Shown here piece by piece: positions 42,204 to 54,344 of a DNA stretch of 64,000 nt. The notes under the pieces are model-generated. The model searched no databases. It had not been told where the DNA came from and saw only the letters and a list, made by a program, of their open reading frames with translations. A program made the position numbers and the translations under genes. How positions within the stretch are numbered: position 1 is the first letter of the stretch; every line of letters begins with the position of its first letter. This DNA comes from Hygrocybe punicea (taxonomy: Eukaryota > Basidiomycota > Agaricomycetes > Agaricales > Hygrophoraceae), in contig OY744471.1 of the NCBI GenBank assembly GCA_963556145.1, forward strand, positions 4,085,590 through 4,149,589, in the 5' to 3' direction.

Positions 42204-43284
42204 ATGAAAGGCTGGATTGTCCCCACCATTACTGTCTTGGGTTTCAATGCTCTGTTTTACGCTGCTTTGTATAGTCGAGGTTTCAGGCTAGCGCTGCTCC
42301 ACCCAAAAGAAAGGTTCACCTTGCCAACCACACCTCGCCGTTGGACGTACAATCCCCCAAATTTTGATCAGTGCCATAGACTACAGGAATTCCTCCGAAA
42401 TATCAAGACCCATATTCTCAACTCCCCCTCCACTCTCAGCTTATATGTGAAATCTTCCATCAGCAAATGGGCGTCTCGTTTACCATTAGCAAACCTGCCG
42501 ACACCACAGCTCTTGATACTCTGACAGCATTTTGGCCAACATTCATACCACTATTGGAACAGTGGATGGACAGCTGTAATGGTGTTGTTTGGGGGATTAC
42601 CGAAAAGTCAACGACAGTATCTGAAATTCAGCTGAATCCAGATCTGATCATAGCTCTGGAGAATGCATCTGAGGTAAGTGTAGTTGACTTATGTATGTCA
42701 TTTCTGCATTTCACACTCCTTTAGAACTCTGATTTGCATGTCTTTCTCCTCACCATCTTGGCTATAACAACATTCCATGAAATCTCTCATCATCTTATGA
42801 AGCTCATTTTTCACTGTGAGATGATACCACCTGGATGTGGCCCAGAGGCCACTGGATCCATTCATGGTGAATCTGGTACACTCCTTGAGGAGATTCTTGT
42901 TGGTGGTATTGCTTCTGTGGTTTGGAGAGATGATGACATTGGTGAAATGGACAAGATTATTGAACTAGTCATGGAGTACCGTGGACGTTACCGCACCATG
43001 AGTCTCTGGCTTTGATTTCAAATCCTCTTAGTTTCAATAATTGACACTCATATTTGGCAGAGGTGGATCATTGTCGAGAATTTCTTACTTCCATTAAGGG
43101 GTCAAAACTCGCATCTTTCCCATTTGGCCAGCTTCCAGTATATGTAGCAAAGAAAGGTTATGGAAGACATCAATTTTACAATGACCCAAAGCATGAAGAC
43201 TCGAAGTTGCCCAACCTACCCAAAGGCATGGTCATGTCACGGGGGTTAGGTTTCCGGAATGCAGATGGCAGCCTTGTGAGTTAA
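42204..43284 (+). CDS. Uncharacterised protein with HExxH zinc-metalloprotease-like motif
   Basis: Begins MKGWIVPTITVLGFNALFYA, a hydrophobic segment suggesting a membrane anchor. Downstream exons read LICEIFHQQMGVSFTISKPA, ADTTALDTLTAFWPTFIPLL, EQWMDSCNGVVWGI and, after an intron at about 42,673-42,723, NSDLHVFLLTILAITTFHEI followed by SHHLMKLIFHCEMIPPGCGP. HEISH fits the HExxH zinc-binding and catalytic motif of zincins. A following ESGTLLEEILVGGIASVVWR could supply the third ligand (Glu). After an intron at about 42,991-43,055 the last exon gives VDHCREFLTSIKGSKLASFP and ends at 43,284. The junction between the first and second exons near 42,400 is not fixed. I do not recognise the family. 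Function inferred only from the motif. Confidence 0.55.
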
Positions 43285-43534
43285 TAGCCTAATGGGACAA
43301 GTCATTATGTAGGTGGACTGGTTAGCGACATTGTTGGTGAAAATCGGTTATTGAAGTGATTGCTAGGTTCACCACATCTTGATTGCTGCGAACCACGACC
43401 GCCAAGATTACTTCAAGCGATAGACACAACTTTTTTGTGGTGGATTCCCAATGACTTTCCATAGATAAATCCATCGACAACCACAGTCATCGACCGGCTT
43501 GCGTATTCGTGTACGGTAGCCAAATAATTCAAGT

Positions 43535-44850
43535 TTAAATACACCTACTTGTAGCCCGATTTGTTGTCATTTCCCTCCTTTGCCATCACCATCCCTCGAC
43601 AACACCAAGAACAAATTCTTGCTTACGAAATGGAGTTCACTCAAACCGAGCACTTTACCCTTTGAGGACAATGGAAGAGGGACAACCCATTCGCCAGTCA
43701 AACGTGGCCTTCGGTCGTCAGAACCGCTCACGTCGTAGGCTAAGATACGAGTGTATCGTCTAGTTCCGCTACCCCCATCCTGGATGGTGGGGCTCTGAAG
43801 CATGGCATAGAGCGTGTTGGTAGCGGGGTCGATAGTGAGGCCCTCGAAGCCTAAATAGAGAAAAAATTGGCTGCAGAATCAACTGACTGCTGGACGGTAG
43901 CTTACCTTGATTGGCCTGACGTTCAGTGGTTGGATTTACCGCTGCTGTGAAATGCATTGTGAGGCCAAATCGCCGGTGGCGGTTGAATAGTCTGTATAAG
44001 TTGTCCGTGGCTCGTAAAGTGGTAGATGTAAGGACCATATTAATCGCTGATCCAGAACCTGTCCGAAAGGCGTCATCGTTCTCCACACTAGGCAATGGCT
44101 ACAAAGAGAAACTAACGTTCCGTCCGCAAGCGACACTATTCCCTCTACGTCTAGACTGAGGTGCGGATAATTCACACTGGCTATGGGATCTGAGGGTCGG
44201 CTTTCGGGTCTTGGGGAAAATGCGCCTGTGCAGCCCTGACAGCCGTTGCATCCAAACCAGTCGTATTCTTCTTATCCCTTTCGAACTCCAGGATAGTTCG
44301 GATCTTGGAAAGCATGAGCGTCTTCTGCGCGTCGGTGAAGGAAAGATCGGTAGTATTATAATAGGGATTGAGCTCAAAGTCGATATCAAAGCGACGCCCT
44401 TGATAATCGACTGTCCCATTCCTGTAAAATGGATGAATGATCCCGAAGAAATTGAAATGAGAGCCACAATTTTTTTTACATACACATTAAATCCACGATC
44501 AGGTTGCATAGAAAAGGTGCCAACAAAGTTCCCATTACGCTTGCCCTTGTAAGTACCAAATTTGATGGTCATGGCACTTCCGATTCCACCAATTGAATCA
44601 CCCTTCGAATCAGGGTGTTTGACGGAATTAGCCCAAAGCCAACCAGGCCCTAGAGTGTGTCCTCCGGTCAATGTGGATATCGCAGAGAACTCGTGACAAA
44701 ATACAGCACCTTGTTGATGAACGTCTTCCCGTTCAGGCTGACCGACACGGCTGAAGAAGGGTCTGGCTCCGGCTTGTTTTGTGCAGGCGCAGCATTGGCG
44801 AGGAGAGCAATTGCCAAGATCTGGCAAGCCAATGCTAGACGTAGGACCAT
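43535..44850 (-). pseudogene. Decayed secreted esterase-like phytase gene
   Basis: Starts with a good signal peptide, MVLRLALACQILAIALLANA, then VSVSLNGKTFINK and GGIGSAMTIKFGTYKGKRNG, FVGTFSMQPDRGFNV, FDIDFELNPYYNTTDLSFTD and NTTGLDA, which match the esterase-like phytase family. It is broken: a one-base frame change before ASVNYPHLSLDVEGIV; a TAA replacing the conserved Glu in FWISD(E)YGPYIYHF; a frame change after QTIQPPPAIWPHNAFHSSGK; and an extra A in the GGGAAATGAC stretch that throws off GGNDNKSGYK. Beyond that, the usual C-terminal part is missing. GFEGLTIDPATNTLYAMLQS is still well conserved, so the loss is recent. Confidence 0.8.
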
Positions 44851-45198
44851 GTTGGAGAGAATTCAAAAGCCCCAGATCCGACGGCTCAACCAGCCTTCTT
44901 TTATTGCGAAATGCCAAGAGCCAAGAGTTTCTTGCCATTCACAAACTGACAGAGGTCACGTGATAGCAAATAACGAAGTAGGTACAGCAGGTACAGCGTA
45001 AATGAGAGCCGTCATTCTCTCACTGGAGTATGAACAAACCACTAATTAGACTGGGAATGTCTCTCAGGGCACCATTCATGCAAGAGGACGACACACGTGC
45101 CAGGTGCAAGTCTGTCGTCGAACGTGTGGGAGAGAGAAACATCAGTGGGCCTGTCAGTGTACGATCATGGTTACAGTACTTACAATGTGCTCACGTCA
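44851..45198. other. Intergenic, about 350 bp
   Basis: Upstream of the phytase-like pseudogene and at the 3' end of the next F-box gene. No gene. Confidence 0.5.
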
Positions 45199-46827
45199 TT
45201 ATGTGGCATCAAGGCACAGGTTACCCTGACCCCAAAAGCTCCGCAATGCTGGTATGCATAGGGCCAACAATTGCATCAGGTCGCGGTCAATTTGACTACC
45301 ACTCTGCCAAATGTCGATGTCGTACAGTTTCCAGTCCAAGTAGAAACGATTTCGTAGTCCATCGCGAAGCGCTTCCTGAAACAATTGCGTGAGGAACCAG
45401 ATCAACGAAATAGTATTAGACATACTAGGGTCTCGGTGTCGCCCGTTTCATCTCTCCAGCCTTCACCGATATACAGAGTCAGGTTGTTCAACACAGGGAG
45501 ACTCGCTGCGAATAGGTCAATAAGGCGGGGACTCAAACTGCGCAAATTGAGGCGAAGGGCCGTGAGCCGTGAGTCCGGCGGACGATGCAAGAACATCGAG
45601 AGTATAGCATAGACTTCATCGAAAGTGAGATAACGATCCCTGACGGTGAGGGTAGTGAGCGTATCCGCAGAGCGTCCAAGACAGACCATGAACGCATCAA
45701 ATCCCGCTGGTAGCATCGTGGGGTACATTTGGAATGTTTGTAAATTGGCCAAAATGCGGTTGTCGGAACTGAGTTGTGTCATCCATTGGCTCAAAGATTC
45801 TTCCCTCGACAGGTCAATCATCGACCCGGAGGGGTTCAACCTCAGGATAACGTGCTTGAGTGTGCAGGACTGGTCACGCAGAAAACGGGTGAACCCAGAA
45901 GGGTCGTCGTGGAAGGATTTGTTGAATGGTACACGAACGCTGAATCGTTTGAGGAACGGGAACTTGCCTAGTTGTAAAAAGAAGGATGAAAGGTCAATGG
46001 GAGACCACGATGAAATTGACAAGTCTTGAAGGGTCGGACTGAGTGTATTGAGGAACGGCGCCAGTACATCCACAAGGCTGACCACGTCGGCCGTGGCATC
46101 ATCCGTGCGGAAGATGTTCAAGTTAGTCGTGAACTCGAGCCGAAGTTCTTGAAGAGCACCCAGTTGTGTAGAGGATGCTACCAGCGATCGTATGCTCTCC
46201 AAATTTCCGCCTAGCGACAATGTTCGCAGGTTGGAGCCGAATGTAGACCAGGCAGCAGCGAGGACTGGCTGCAGATGTTGAGCTGAGGAGAGGTTCCAAT
46301 CAGCTGTGAGGTTGGTCACATTCGTCAACCCGGAAACGACGTCAACTAAGGCTTGTTCCAGTCCCGCCAAGGAACCATCGCTGTATTTCCTAATGGCTTC
46401 CAAGTCCTGTGCTACCAGCGACTTCTGCGTAGCAGGAAACTCGCGAACTCGTCTCTTGAGCGCGTCGATGCCTCGTTTCCAGAAGTACTCTCCACCTTCC
46501 GGTCGACGGGTGCGAATGATACTTTGACTGCGAGGCTCGATCCTCAAATGGCGAACGCGCTTCGCCACCGCAGGATCCCTGTAGAACACATATATCAATC
46601 GGTGTCTGTCAGAACAAGAAATATTAATATTGATTCTTGACTTGCGTTAGTCGAAGCAGTTTCCTGATCGTCTTCACATCTCCAAAATCGCAGATGCAAA
46701 ATTCCCGATATTGCGCCTCCATCGCGAGATCGAAAAAGACGCTGTTGACTGTGATCATACCCTGCAGGTCTTTCTCGTCAATGAACTCTGCGATATGCAG
46801 CCAGACGTCTCTGGGGATGTCGATCAT
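45199..46827 (-). CDS. F-box protein with leucine-rich C-terminal half
   Basis: Start MIDIPRDVWLHIAEFIDEKD at 46,827, continuing LQGMITVNSVFFDLAMEAQY, an F-box expected to dock on Skp1. An intron near 46,580-46,640 joins to the main exon DPAVAKRVRHLRIEPRSQSI. Repeated units such as LSGLTNVTNLTADWN, STFGSNLRTLSLGGNLESIR, LGALQELRLEFTTNLNIF, LSPTLQDLSISSWSPIDL and PDSRLTALRLNLRSLSPRLI form an irregular LRR solenoid. After an intron near 45,402-45,430, the last exon reads LTQLFQEALRDGLRNRFYLD and ends at 45,199. Complete. Substrate unknown. Confidence 0.8.
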
Positions 46828-46924
46828 TCTGCAAACGTTGCAGGCGGCTAATTTAGTTTGAACAACAAGGATTATTTCTATTTGTATCTGTATGATAGTG
46901 CACAATGGGTATCGAATGCTTTAA

Positions 46925-48204
46925 TCAGAGCCTGGCGTCTAGGTGGGGTGCAAATGGGTACGAGGTGTAGCCAGTAGGATCCGTGCTTCCGTGCTTATAA
47001 TAAGTTTTACGATCACTAATGGCAAGTGGGATATCCTCTCGAAGACGATACGGAAGGTCGGGCTAGAATGAGGATCGCGTCAGCATCTTCGGACCCCTGC
47101 GGTGTGATGGTACACCTACATTGGAGATGAAGTGTCGTCCGAAAGCAATCAAATCACCATTTTCATCTGCAACCTTGATTCCGCTTTCCCTGGTGTAACC
47201 ACCAGCTGATATGAGCCTTCTAGGGCCCCATATTGCGCGAATGAAGTTGTTCGATTCTCGTGTAAGTGGAGCTTTATCCTTGTAACCGTCGACCCGCGGT
47301 TCAACAACATGGATGTAGGAAAGATCGGGGTGACGGTTACGGAGTTGGGTGACAAGGTGTGAGTACGTCGGGATTGGATCATCGACATGCATTTCTAGAC
47401 CAGATGTGGGTTTACACTCGAATACGGGGATGGCGAATGCACGTACCATATACAGCATTCCACGGACTCAAGCGGATGCCCGTCTTCTTCTCCCCGACCG
47501 CTTTGACCACGGCATCTATCACTTCGAGTGGAAATCTCGTTCGCTTCTCTTCGCTACCTCCGTATTCGTCTGTTCGTTTATTCGTGACATCTTTCAGGAA
47601 TTGTTCTATAAGATACCCGTTCGCGCCATGTAACTCGACTCCATCGAATCCTGCTTTATGCACAGCGTTGGCCGCTGCTGTAGCATAGAGCTGGACCAAC
47701 TTGTGGATCTCGTCGATAGTGAGTGCTCGAGGAGCAACAGAGACATTGGATAGTTTGACGTTAGAGGCTGAGACGTACGGAAGCGACGGATCCTCCTTGG
47801 CGAGCTGCTCCGGCTCGGCTGCACGCCCCAGGGCCCAAAGTTGTAAAAAAATGAAGGAACCCTTCGCATGGACAGCATCTGTAATCTGTGATGCATTGGA
47901 ATTCTTAGTACATGAAGCTGTGAGGTTCTGGTATGATACCTACTTTCTTCCAAGCAGAAATTTGTTCGTCCGTGTATATTCCGGGAACGTTCGGGTAGCC
48001 GCCTGCAACTGGCGCAATAAATGTCGCCTCGGTGATGAGCAGAGTCCCAGGGGCACTTGCACGTTGAGAATAGTACAGTGGTGCCAGAGGACTAGGGACA
48101 TGATTTTCGTTGGCTCGGAACCGAGTGAGGGGCGCAAGCACGACGCGGTGCTGCAGGGTCATGTCCCCGACAGTGATGGGTTGGAAGAGATTGGAATCGG
48201 ACAT
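46925..48204 (-). CDS. Old yellow enzyme-like NADPH:flavin oxidoreductase
   Basis: FMN-dependent ene-reductase reducing activated C=C bonds. Start MSDSNLFQPITVGDMTLQHR; then VVLAPLTRFRANENHVPSPL, PGTLLITEATFIAPVAGGYP and, after an intron, GSFIFLQLWALGRAAEPEQL. The active-site stretch FDGVELHGANGYLIEQFLKD holds the His-x-x-Asn pair and the following Tyr of this family, followed by NKRTDEYGGS. The C-terminal exons give IPTYSHLVTQLRNRHPDLSY, LISAGGYTRESGIKVADENG, LIAFGRHFISN and, spliced, PDLPYRLREDIPLAISDRKT, ending DARL at 46,925. About 360 residues, normal for the family. No signal peptide, so likely cytosolic. Appears intact. Confidence 0.9.
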
Positions 48205-49127
48205 GTTCTTGATGGAATACGACGGGGGCTCGATGTAACTGGAGGACCCATGTTGGCTCGGGTTTAAATATCTTCAGCAGGTCTTACCAGTAGCCGGTAG
48301 TATTAATAAGTCATGGATAAGTCATCAACGAGGATGACCAATTACTTATTTATTTTGGCATACTTGGCAGCCTACAAATTATTGTATGGCCAACGCGGTG
48401 ATTTGGGAATTGTATAGCCAGCACAAGGATCAAGTAAACAACCGATGGCCCGGGTTTGCCCAATTGGACATTCGAGTGCTCACGAGTCCGAGACGACTTA
48501 TTTATTTATTTATCGCTTATAATCGACTTACTTACTTGGTAAAGAATTATGTAATACTACAAGTAACCGGTCTTCCTCATGATACACACCACCTCCGAGC
48601 CTGGGTCACTTCCCGATGCCCAAGTTGATGAGTGGTATTCACCCAGTGAGTCTGATGTGGAATGCTATCGTGATCCCAGTCTTATAATTGCCCTTGCCGC
48701 GCCGTTATTTCTACACTTGCCTGATTCCGTTGTGAGCTGGCAGACATCATGTGGATATCCAGGACTGGGAATACCCTTGATCGTATAAATCTGCTGAAAG
48801 GGAAGCAGGCAACTTGACCATCATTCATCAGTACGTACGAGAAATATGAATTTTTTTGCTGTGCTGAATTTATTTAATAATTTGCTAATTATTGTATTCA
48901 TCATTCAGTCCGCTGAATGTTGGGGAAACCTGTCTCACTTCGACTTTGCCTTCTTCCCTATCGCCATTGGAGAGCTCTCAGACAGTCGGAGTGCACTTGT
49001 TACTATTGTTTGGGGGTTTTGGTAATTAGCGTGTGATTCTCATCCCAACCCTAACCTTACACATCGCCTCACATGTTTCGCACTCTATAGCTAAGGCCAG
49101 GTTATCTTGACCTCAACTTCATACTCC
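48205..49127. other. Divergent intergenic region
   Basis: Between the starts of the oxidoreductase (-) and the membrane protein gene (+). TATTTATTTATT-type AT runs occur at 48,340-48,355 and 48,497-48,515. No supported gene. Confidence 0.5.
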
Positions 49128-52100
49128 ATGGATTCGTCAGATAACGAAAAGGAATCGCCAGAACGTCCAGCGGTCTCTGGAAAGCCCAACTCATCCACTC
49201 CCCCAATTACTGAAGCCCAACCATCCCCAGAACCTGCTCCCACTTTCTTGGACCGTTTGCCAACTTGGGTCGCCACCAACCTGCGCTCTCCGAGATCCTG
49301 GAAGCTGTTGTTCAGATGTTGGATCGCTTGTTGGGCTAGTTTTATCATTCTTCTGCCATCCAAGTCGTTACTCACCTTGGGAACTACGTGAGTGTCAGCT
49401 ATTTCCTATCCATCAAACTAGCGTTGGCTTCATTCGGCCATGGGATCGTCGGAAGCTCTTTTTAATTTTATAGACTTCCGACTCATACGTAATACCTCTC
49501 TTTCGAAACTGACCATTCATGAATATCATAGTGGTTTTTTTGCCTTGCTGACTAGTATATTCTTACCGCCCAACCTGCCTGTCCAAATGTTCTTGATCGT
49601 AAGTCTGTCTCATTTTTGGTGCTTCTTGTTTATTCTCAATTGCCGAGAACATAGAAACCTTGCTAACTATTGAACGCCAACAGATCGCGTCGACCTTGAT
49701 GTTTGGCATATTGTCAGGCTGGGGATTGGGTGTCGCTGCCATGGGTGCCGCAAATGCATCGCGCAACCAAGAACTTTTACACCAGACATACCAACAAGTA
49801 CAACAAAGGTATGTGCTTGAACACCATTCTTATAATACATCTAACGTCCTTTTCCCCCACGAAGCATCGCGTCCAACCCTGCCGCACAGGCTAATCCAAC
49901 TCTCGCATTTCAGATTAGTATCATTCAAGGTGTTTTTTTGGACACCCGGTACAATTTTACGATTACATTCCTTGTGAAGGGAGCTGATGATGAAATAGCT
50001 CCTCTGCGGTATACGGATGTTTTCTCGGTGTTGGCGTCTTCGTATTTGCGTTAGTCCGAGCCTACGCCCCGAAACTCACGTTTCTCAGTATCTTCGGCAC
50101 AATAGCCATGGATATCTTCTGTGTACGTCATTTTATATATCTCCAAACCTCCTGTCCTTACACCTCCTGTCCAGACCATCGGGCCACTCTTTCCCACAAA
50201 CAACTTCACACTACTCCAGTCTGTGGCAGTATCTGCAGCGAGTTACATTGCCATCGCTTGTCTCGTTACTTTATTTGTCTTTCCCCAGACAACGAACCAT
50301 ATCTGCATGTCCATGATTTCATCACAGTTGGCGACAATTCGAAGTTTGATAACAATCCAGGAGGAGGTGCTGAATTCTTCACCTCGAGATCTGGCACCTC
50401 TGATGGATAGGATTAGGGGAGCGAGATCGGCATCAATTGCAGCTCAGCGACAATGTGAGTACATTCGACGCTACCGAATAAAAGGTTTTGCTGATGGCCA
50501 ATATCAAGTGACGTCAATGGTAGCAACGATAAACCTTGAGTTCAGCGTGGGAAAGTGGAACGGGGATGATGTGAGAGAGCTGGGACCGCCATTATTGGCG
50601 CTTGTCATTCGTGCTGGTACGAATACTATCCTTTATCGTCGGTCTTGCCTCATATTATTTATCTAGCTAGTCTTCAGAGCTTCGCTAAGCTTTTCGTAGA
50701 TCGATATTATGCATCCACGGAAGAGAACACCGAGGCTAACTCGACTGCATCATCATCAACAGTTACCTTCGTGATCCCAAGCACGAACGACTCGTATCTC
50801 CTCAAGCAGATACACCAGCGCAATCTTGCCGCTGAGAAGACTCACTCCGTCGGTATTACGGACTTGATCCCTATCATTAAAGAATCTACGGACGAATTGC
50901 GCCAGGCATGCGTGGCAAGCCTAAGCGCCACTCAAGCCAGTATTGACCTGATCAACGACCGGAGATGGTCGAGACGTCTTGATCTGGACGAACAGAATAT
51001 GCGTGAGCTGGAGCAGGCGATTGCTTTGCTGTCAACGGCTCTGTCAACGTTCAAGGAAACGAAGCGCAAACTCCTTGTCGAACCCTATACGTCGCTAATA
51101 CGCGAAGCCAAGACACGGAGGGAGCAGGAAGCACTCCCTCTTCGCTCGTTGTTTCTCGCGTTCGTATTTGCGTCCGACTTGATGGTTGTGACCAATTCTA
51201 CCTTGACCCTTATGGAGATTGTGAGAGACAAGGCGAATAAGAGGAAGAAGAATAGGTTGTGGGCGCCTAAGGGGTTAAGGTTGCTGTGGAAGGTGCTTTT
51301 AATGAGAGGATCGAAGGGGGATGGGGGATTTGGCGAAGATGCGTCGCCCCAAAACGCATCTGATGAGAATGAGGAGACATATCGTGAGTGTCCCGTTCAC
51401 ATTTTTTAAGGCGTTGGCTGAAGATGGTATGAACCAGGACGAGATCCCGACAGTAAACCTCCCACAAATTTATTTCAAAAGTTGATGGACCGAGTTCACA
51501 GATTATGGCACTGGTGCGGTACGCCTGAAGCAATGGTGCGAGTTTTTTCTTCGTTTATGCTCTGCCTGTTCAATCGTCGTTGCTTGTCCGCAGTTTACGT
51601 TCAAATACGTTGTTATTACCATTGCACTTTGGATTCCTTCCGTGTGCAAGTCAACCGCGCGTAAGTTGAAGGATTTGTGCTGAAAGGTTTCTTATCCTGA
51701 CTTATAATTTCGCGTTGTATTGTAGACTTCTATTTCGTTCAGAGGGGTGTTTGGTACGTCCGGAATACGAGCGCAATGGATGGCCAGTTAACCGGAATAC
51801 CAGGGCACTTATTATGGCGCAGACAACTCTGAACATTTACGTTGCGGACCAGATCTTCAAGTGAGTTCACTTTTCGACCATGGTATATACGGTTTTCACT
51901 CTACGTGACTTCAGCCTCGTATGTCGATTAATGGGCACACTGGTTGGCTTAATCTTTGGTCTTCTAGCATGGTTCCTAGGTAAGAACACTGATTTTCTTT
52001 TACCAAACTCGATCCCTAACTTTCTTTAAGGGAACGGACGAGGAATCGGAAACCGTTTTGGCGCAGCTGCTAGTGTAGGATTGGTGATCATTCCAGTCGT

Positions 52101-53554
52101 TTTCGTTCGCATCTTTGCACCTCCACAATACCTAGCGGGGGTTCTGTTGGCTTGCGTGCGTCTTGGTTTAAATAATAATTTTTTCCCCCGTAATCTGACC
52201 GGTTGTGGGCCATCTATCCGCAGGCGACCTTCGCCCTCATTGTGGGGTATTCCTGGATTGACGGTCACATTGCCCAAATTGTTACACCGGGGATCGGTTG
52301 GTCTATCGCATGGAAGCGATGGGTATTGGTGGTCATTGGTATGTCTGCAAGCATTTTCTTTACCTTTCACTTCAATGTCATTGTTAGGTGCTGCTGCGTC
52401 ATTCATCATCATGATGCTTCCACCGACATCTGGCCGTAAGGCTGTTCGCATGCGGAACGCTGCCTCGGTGGTGGGGATTTCTAATATTTATGGATTCCTG
52501 ATCTCGACCTGGATCTCAACCCGTTCCAATGAGCAGCGATCACCGAACACCCCTGCAAGCTGGATCCAGGATTTTCGGACCAGGGTACTTGGGCAGGCGG
52601 AGGAGATTGCTGCTGTACGGCAGCTAACTGAGCTGGCAAAATGGGAGGGGAGTATACGTGGGGCATGGCCGGCGGATGAATATGTGCGGCTTTTGGACGT
52701 GCAGAGCGACATGATCTCCAGTCTCGCGCATGTTTGTGTTGCTGACCATGCAACAAAAGTGATGTGAAACTGAAGGGTTTTTGTTTCTAGCTCGGAGGTG
52801 CTCTTGGGCATCTCGAGGACAACTGGCGGTTAACATTCCTGCATAGCACTAAAGTCCTCAACCCGCATTTTGTGAGTGTTTGTTGTGTGTGTGTTTTTAT
52901 TTATTTAACTGTTAAGAATGACCATGATGCATCAGATTTCCGATGTGATGTCAATATTTGCGCTCGTTTCACAGTCGCTCCGCAATGGGGAACCCATGCA
53001 CCAAGTGCTGCCAAATACTCTCTGTGACAGACTGTTTTACCATCATCACCGCAGCAATCTCTTACCTCACTCTCCTGAACATAAACAATGTGTCGACGTT
53101 GAGGAGGTACAGTCGCTTGATTACATGTACTATGCAGCCGGCCTGGTGGCTGTCTATCAGCTTCTCAAGGCAAGTCCTTGGCTGTTTCTCAACGGCAGAC
53201 TGATGAAATAATGACGCTCGCCTAGTCGCTTGATGAACTGCATCGAATTACAAGGAGGTTATGTGGCGAGGTGCCACTTGCAGGATTCGCGAACTGGAAG
53301 GATGAGTATGAGCGTATGCACATTCGGGTATGATTTCTTTGTTTGTATTTTAGGATTTGTGATGTATATCATACTATTGCCTCCCCGAACTGGTGATTTG
53401 ACCGTGTTGTCCGCTACGCCTTTTCTTCCGTAGGTCCCGTGACCAAATGGCGCAGCATTTCGGGAACGCTGTACATCGTGCCAGACTTTCCGGCTCGTCA
53501 GCATCGGCCAACACGCATCGACTTGTCTCATTCATCAGCACGGCGTCACCTTGA
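49128..53554 (+). CDS. ArAE-like multispanning membrane protein (DUF2422/DUF2421 type)
   Basis: Start MDSSDNEKESPERPAVSGKP at 49,128. After a Pro/Ser-rich N-terminus come FLDRLPTWVATNLRSPRSWK and the first helices; FGILSGWGLGVAAMGAANAS is the characteristic motif of the putative ER-transporter 6TM N-terminal domain. A long middle exon (50,645-51,385) is helical and charged: LKQIHQRNLAAEKTHSVGIT, LDEQNMRELEQAIALLSTAL. It is followed by MFTFKYVVITIALWIPSVCK, MGTLVGLIFGLLAWFLGNGR and VGLVIIPVVFVRIFAPPQYL, a second six-helix block related to fusaric-acid-resistance/ArAE transporters. The DUF2421-like tail contains IYGFLISTWISTRSNEQRSP and ends DQMAQHFGNAVHRARLSGSS ... STASP. Many introns of about 50-60 bp. 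Substrate unknown; anion or aromatic-acid export is inference from the family. Confidence 0.78.
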
Positions 53555-54326
53555 CACACCCACCATCCTCCAATATTGCGATAGTCTGGTCGACCTCCGC
53601 AAACCAACTGAAGCCCTTATGGCGACCGTTGAGTCCAGACGCAACAGGATAAGAGAACATTTTGGCAGACAGCTTGTAGGGCATTGCTTGCACATGCAAA
53701 TGTAGGTGGTTTATGGAGTTGAATGGGGGAATATGGAAACCCATCCTGTCAAAATTGTATAAACAATTTTGGAATTGGAGTTGACGGTGACTTAGGCACT
53801 GACCGTCGTGATGCGAGTGGAACTTCAAACTCGTCCAAAATCTGGTGTCCCAAATGCCTCATAGATCTGACTGCAACACGGGTCAGTGAATGACAGGGAT
53901 CGATGAGGAACTTGATCGTGCCCAGTTCCACGTCTGACGCGCGAAGACGTTTCACGTTGTCTGCACAGGAAGTGCTTGGTACCCGACTGCGAGGTGAACG
54001 GGTACATTGGGCTCACCGATGTGGGCTTTGGGAACAATTAGGATATGGTGCATAGCGGCGGGTTTTTGGTCATGGAAGGCAATAAATGTTTCATCCTGCA
54101 ACGAAGTAGATGTGAAGATTGATAACCAATGGCCAGAGGAGAACTGACCCACCTCCCACACGACCTGGAATCCTCGTTCAACAGAAACCTGACAAAACCG
54201 ACAGTCCGGTGGTGTCCTCAAGTTGCAGGATGCCAATGCAAGTGAGAATATGGTGCCAGTGACCATCAGTGCCAGCAGTCGGGAATGTGTTAGGGATGCC
54301 TGCTTGTCGTTGACGGTGTAGAGCAT
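53535..54326 (-). CDS. HIT-family (histidine triad) nucleotide hydrolase
   Basis: HIT proteins hydrolyse nucleotide phosphoramidates or dinucleotides. Start taken at 54,326 (MLYTVNDKQASLTHSRLLAL); an in-frame ATG at 54,266 is the alternative. Exons in order: NLRTPPDCRFCQVSVERGFQ with a CxxC, VVWE, DETFIAFHDQKPAAMHHILI VPKAHI, NVKRLRASDVELGTIKFLID, MRHLGHQILDEFEVP and MGFHIPPFNSINHLHLHVQA, where HLHLHVQ is the histidine triad with the catalytic middle His. It ends GGCVKVTPC at 53,535. Its last 20 bases overlap the end of the converging membrane-protein gene, and its start faces an F-box gene less than 20 bp away. Complete by motif content. Confidence 0.85.
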
Positions 54327-54344
54327 TGGAGGGCAGACACAGCC

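Noticed and set aside
44099..44938. 279-codon minus frame overlapping the phytase-like gene
   Set aside because: A shadow frame without motifs; the coherent signal peptide and phytase-like blocks lie in other frames.
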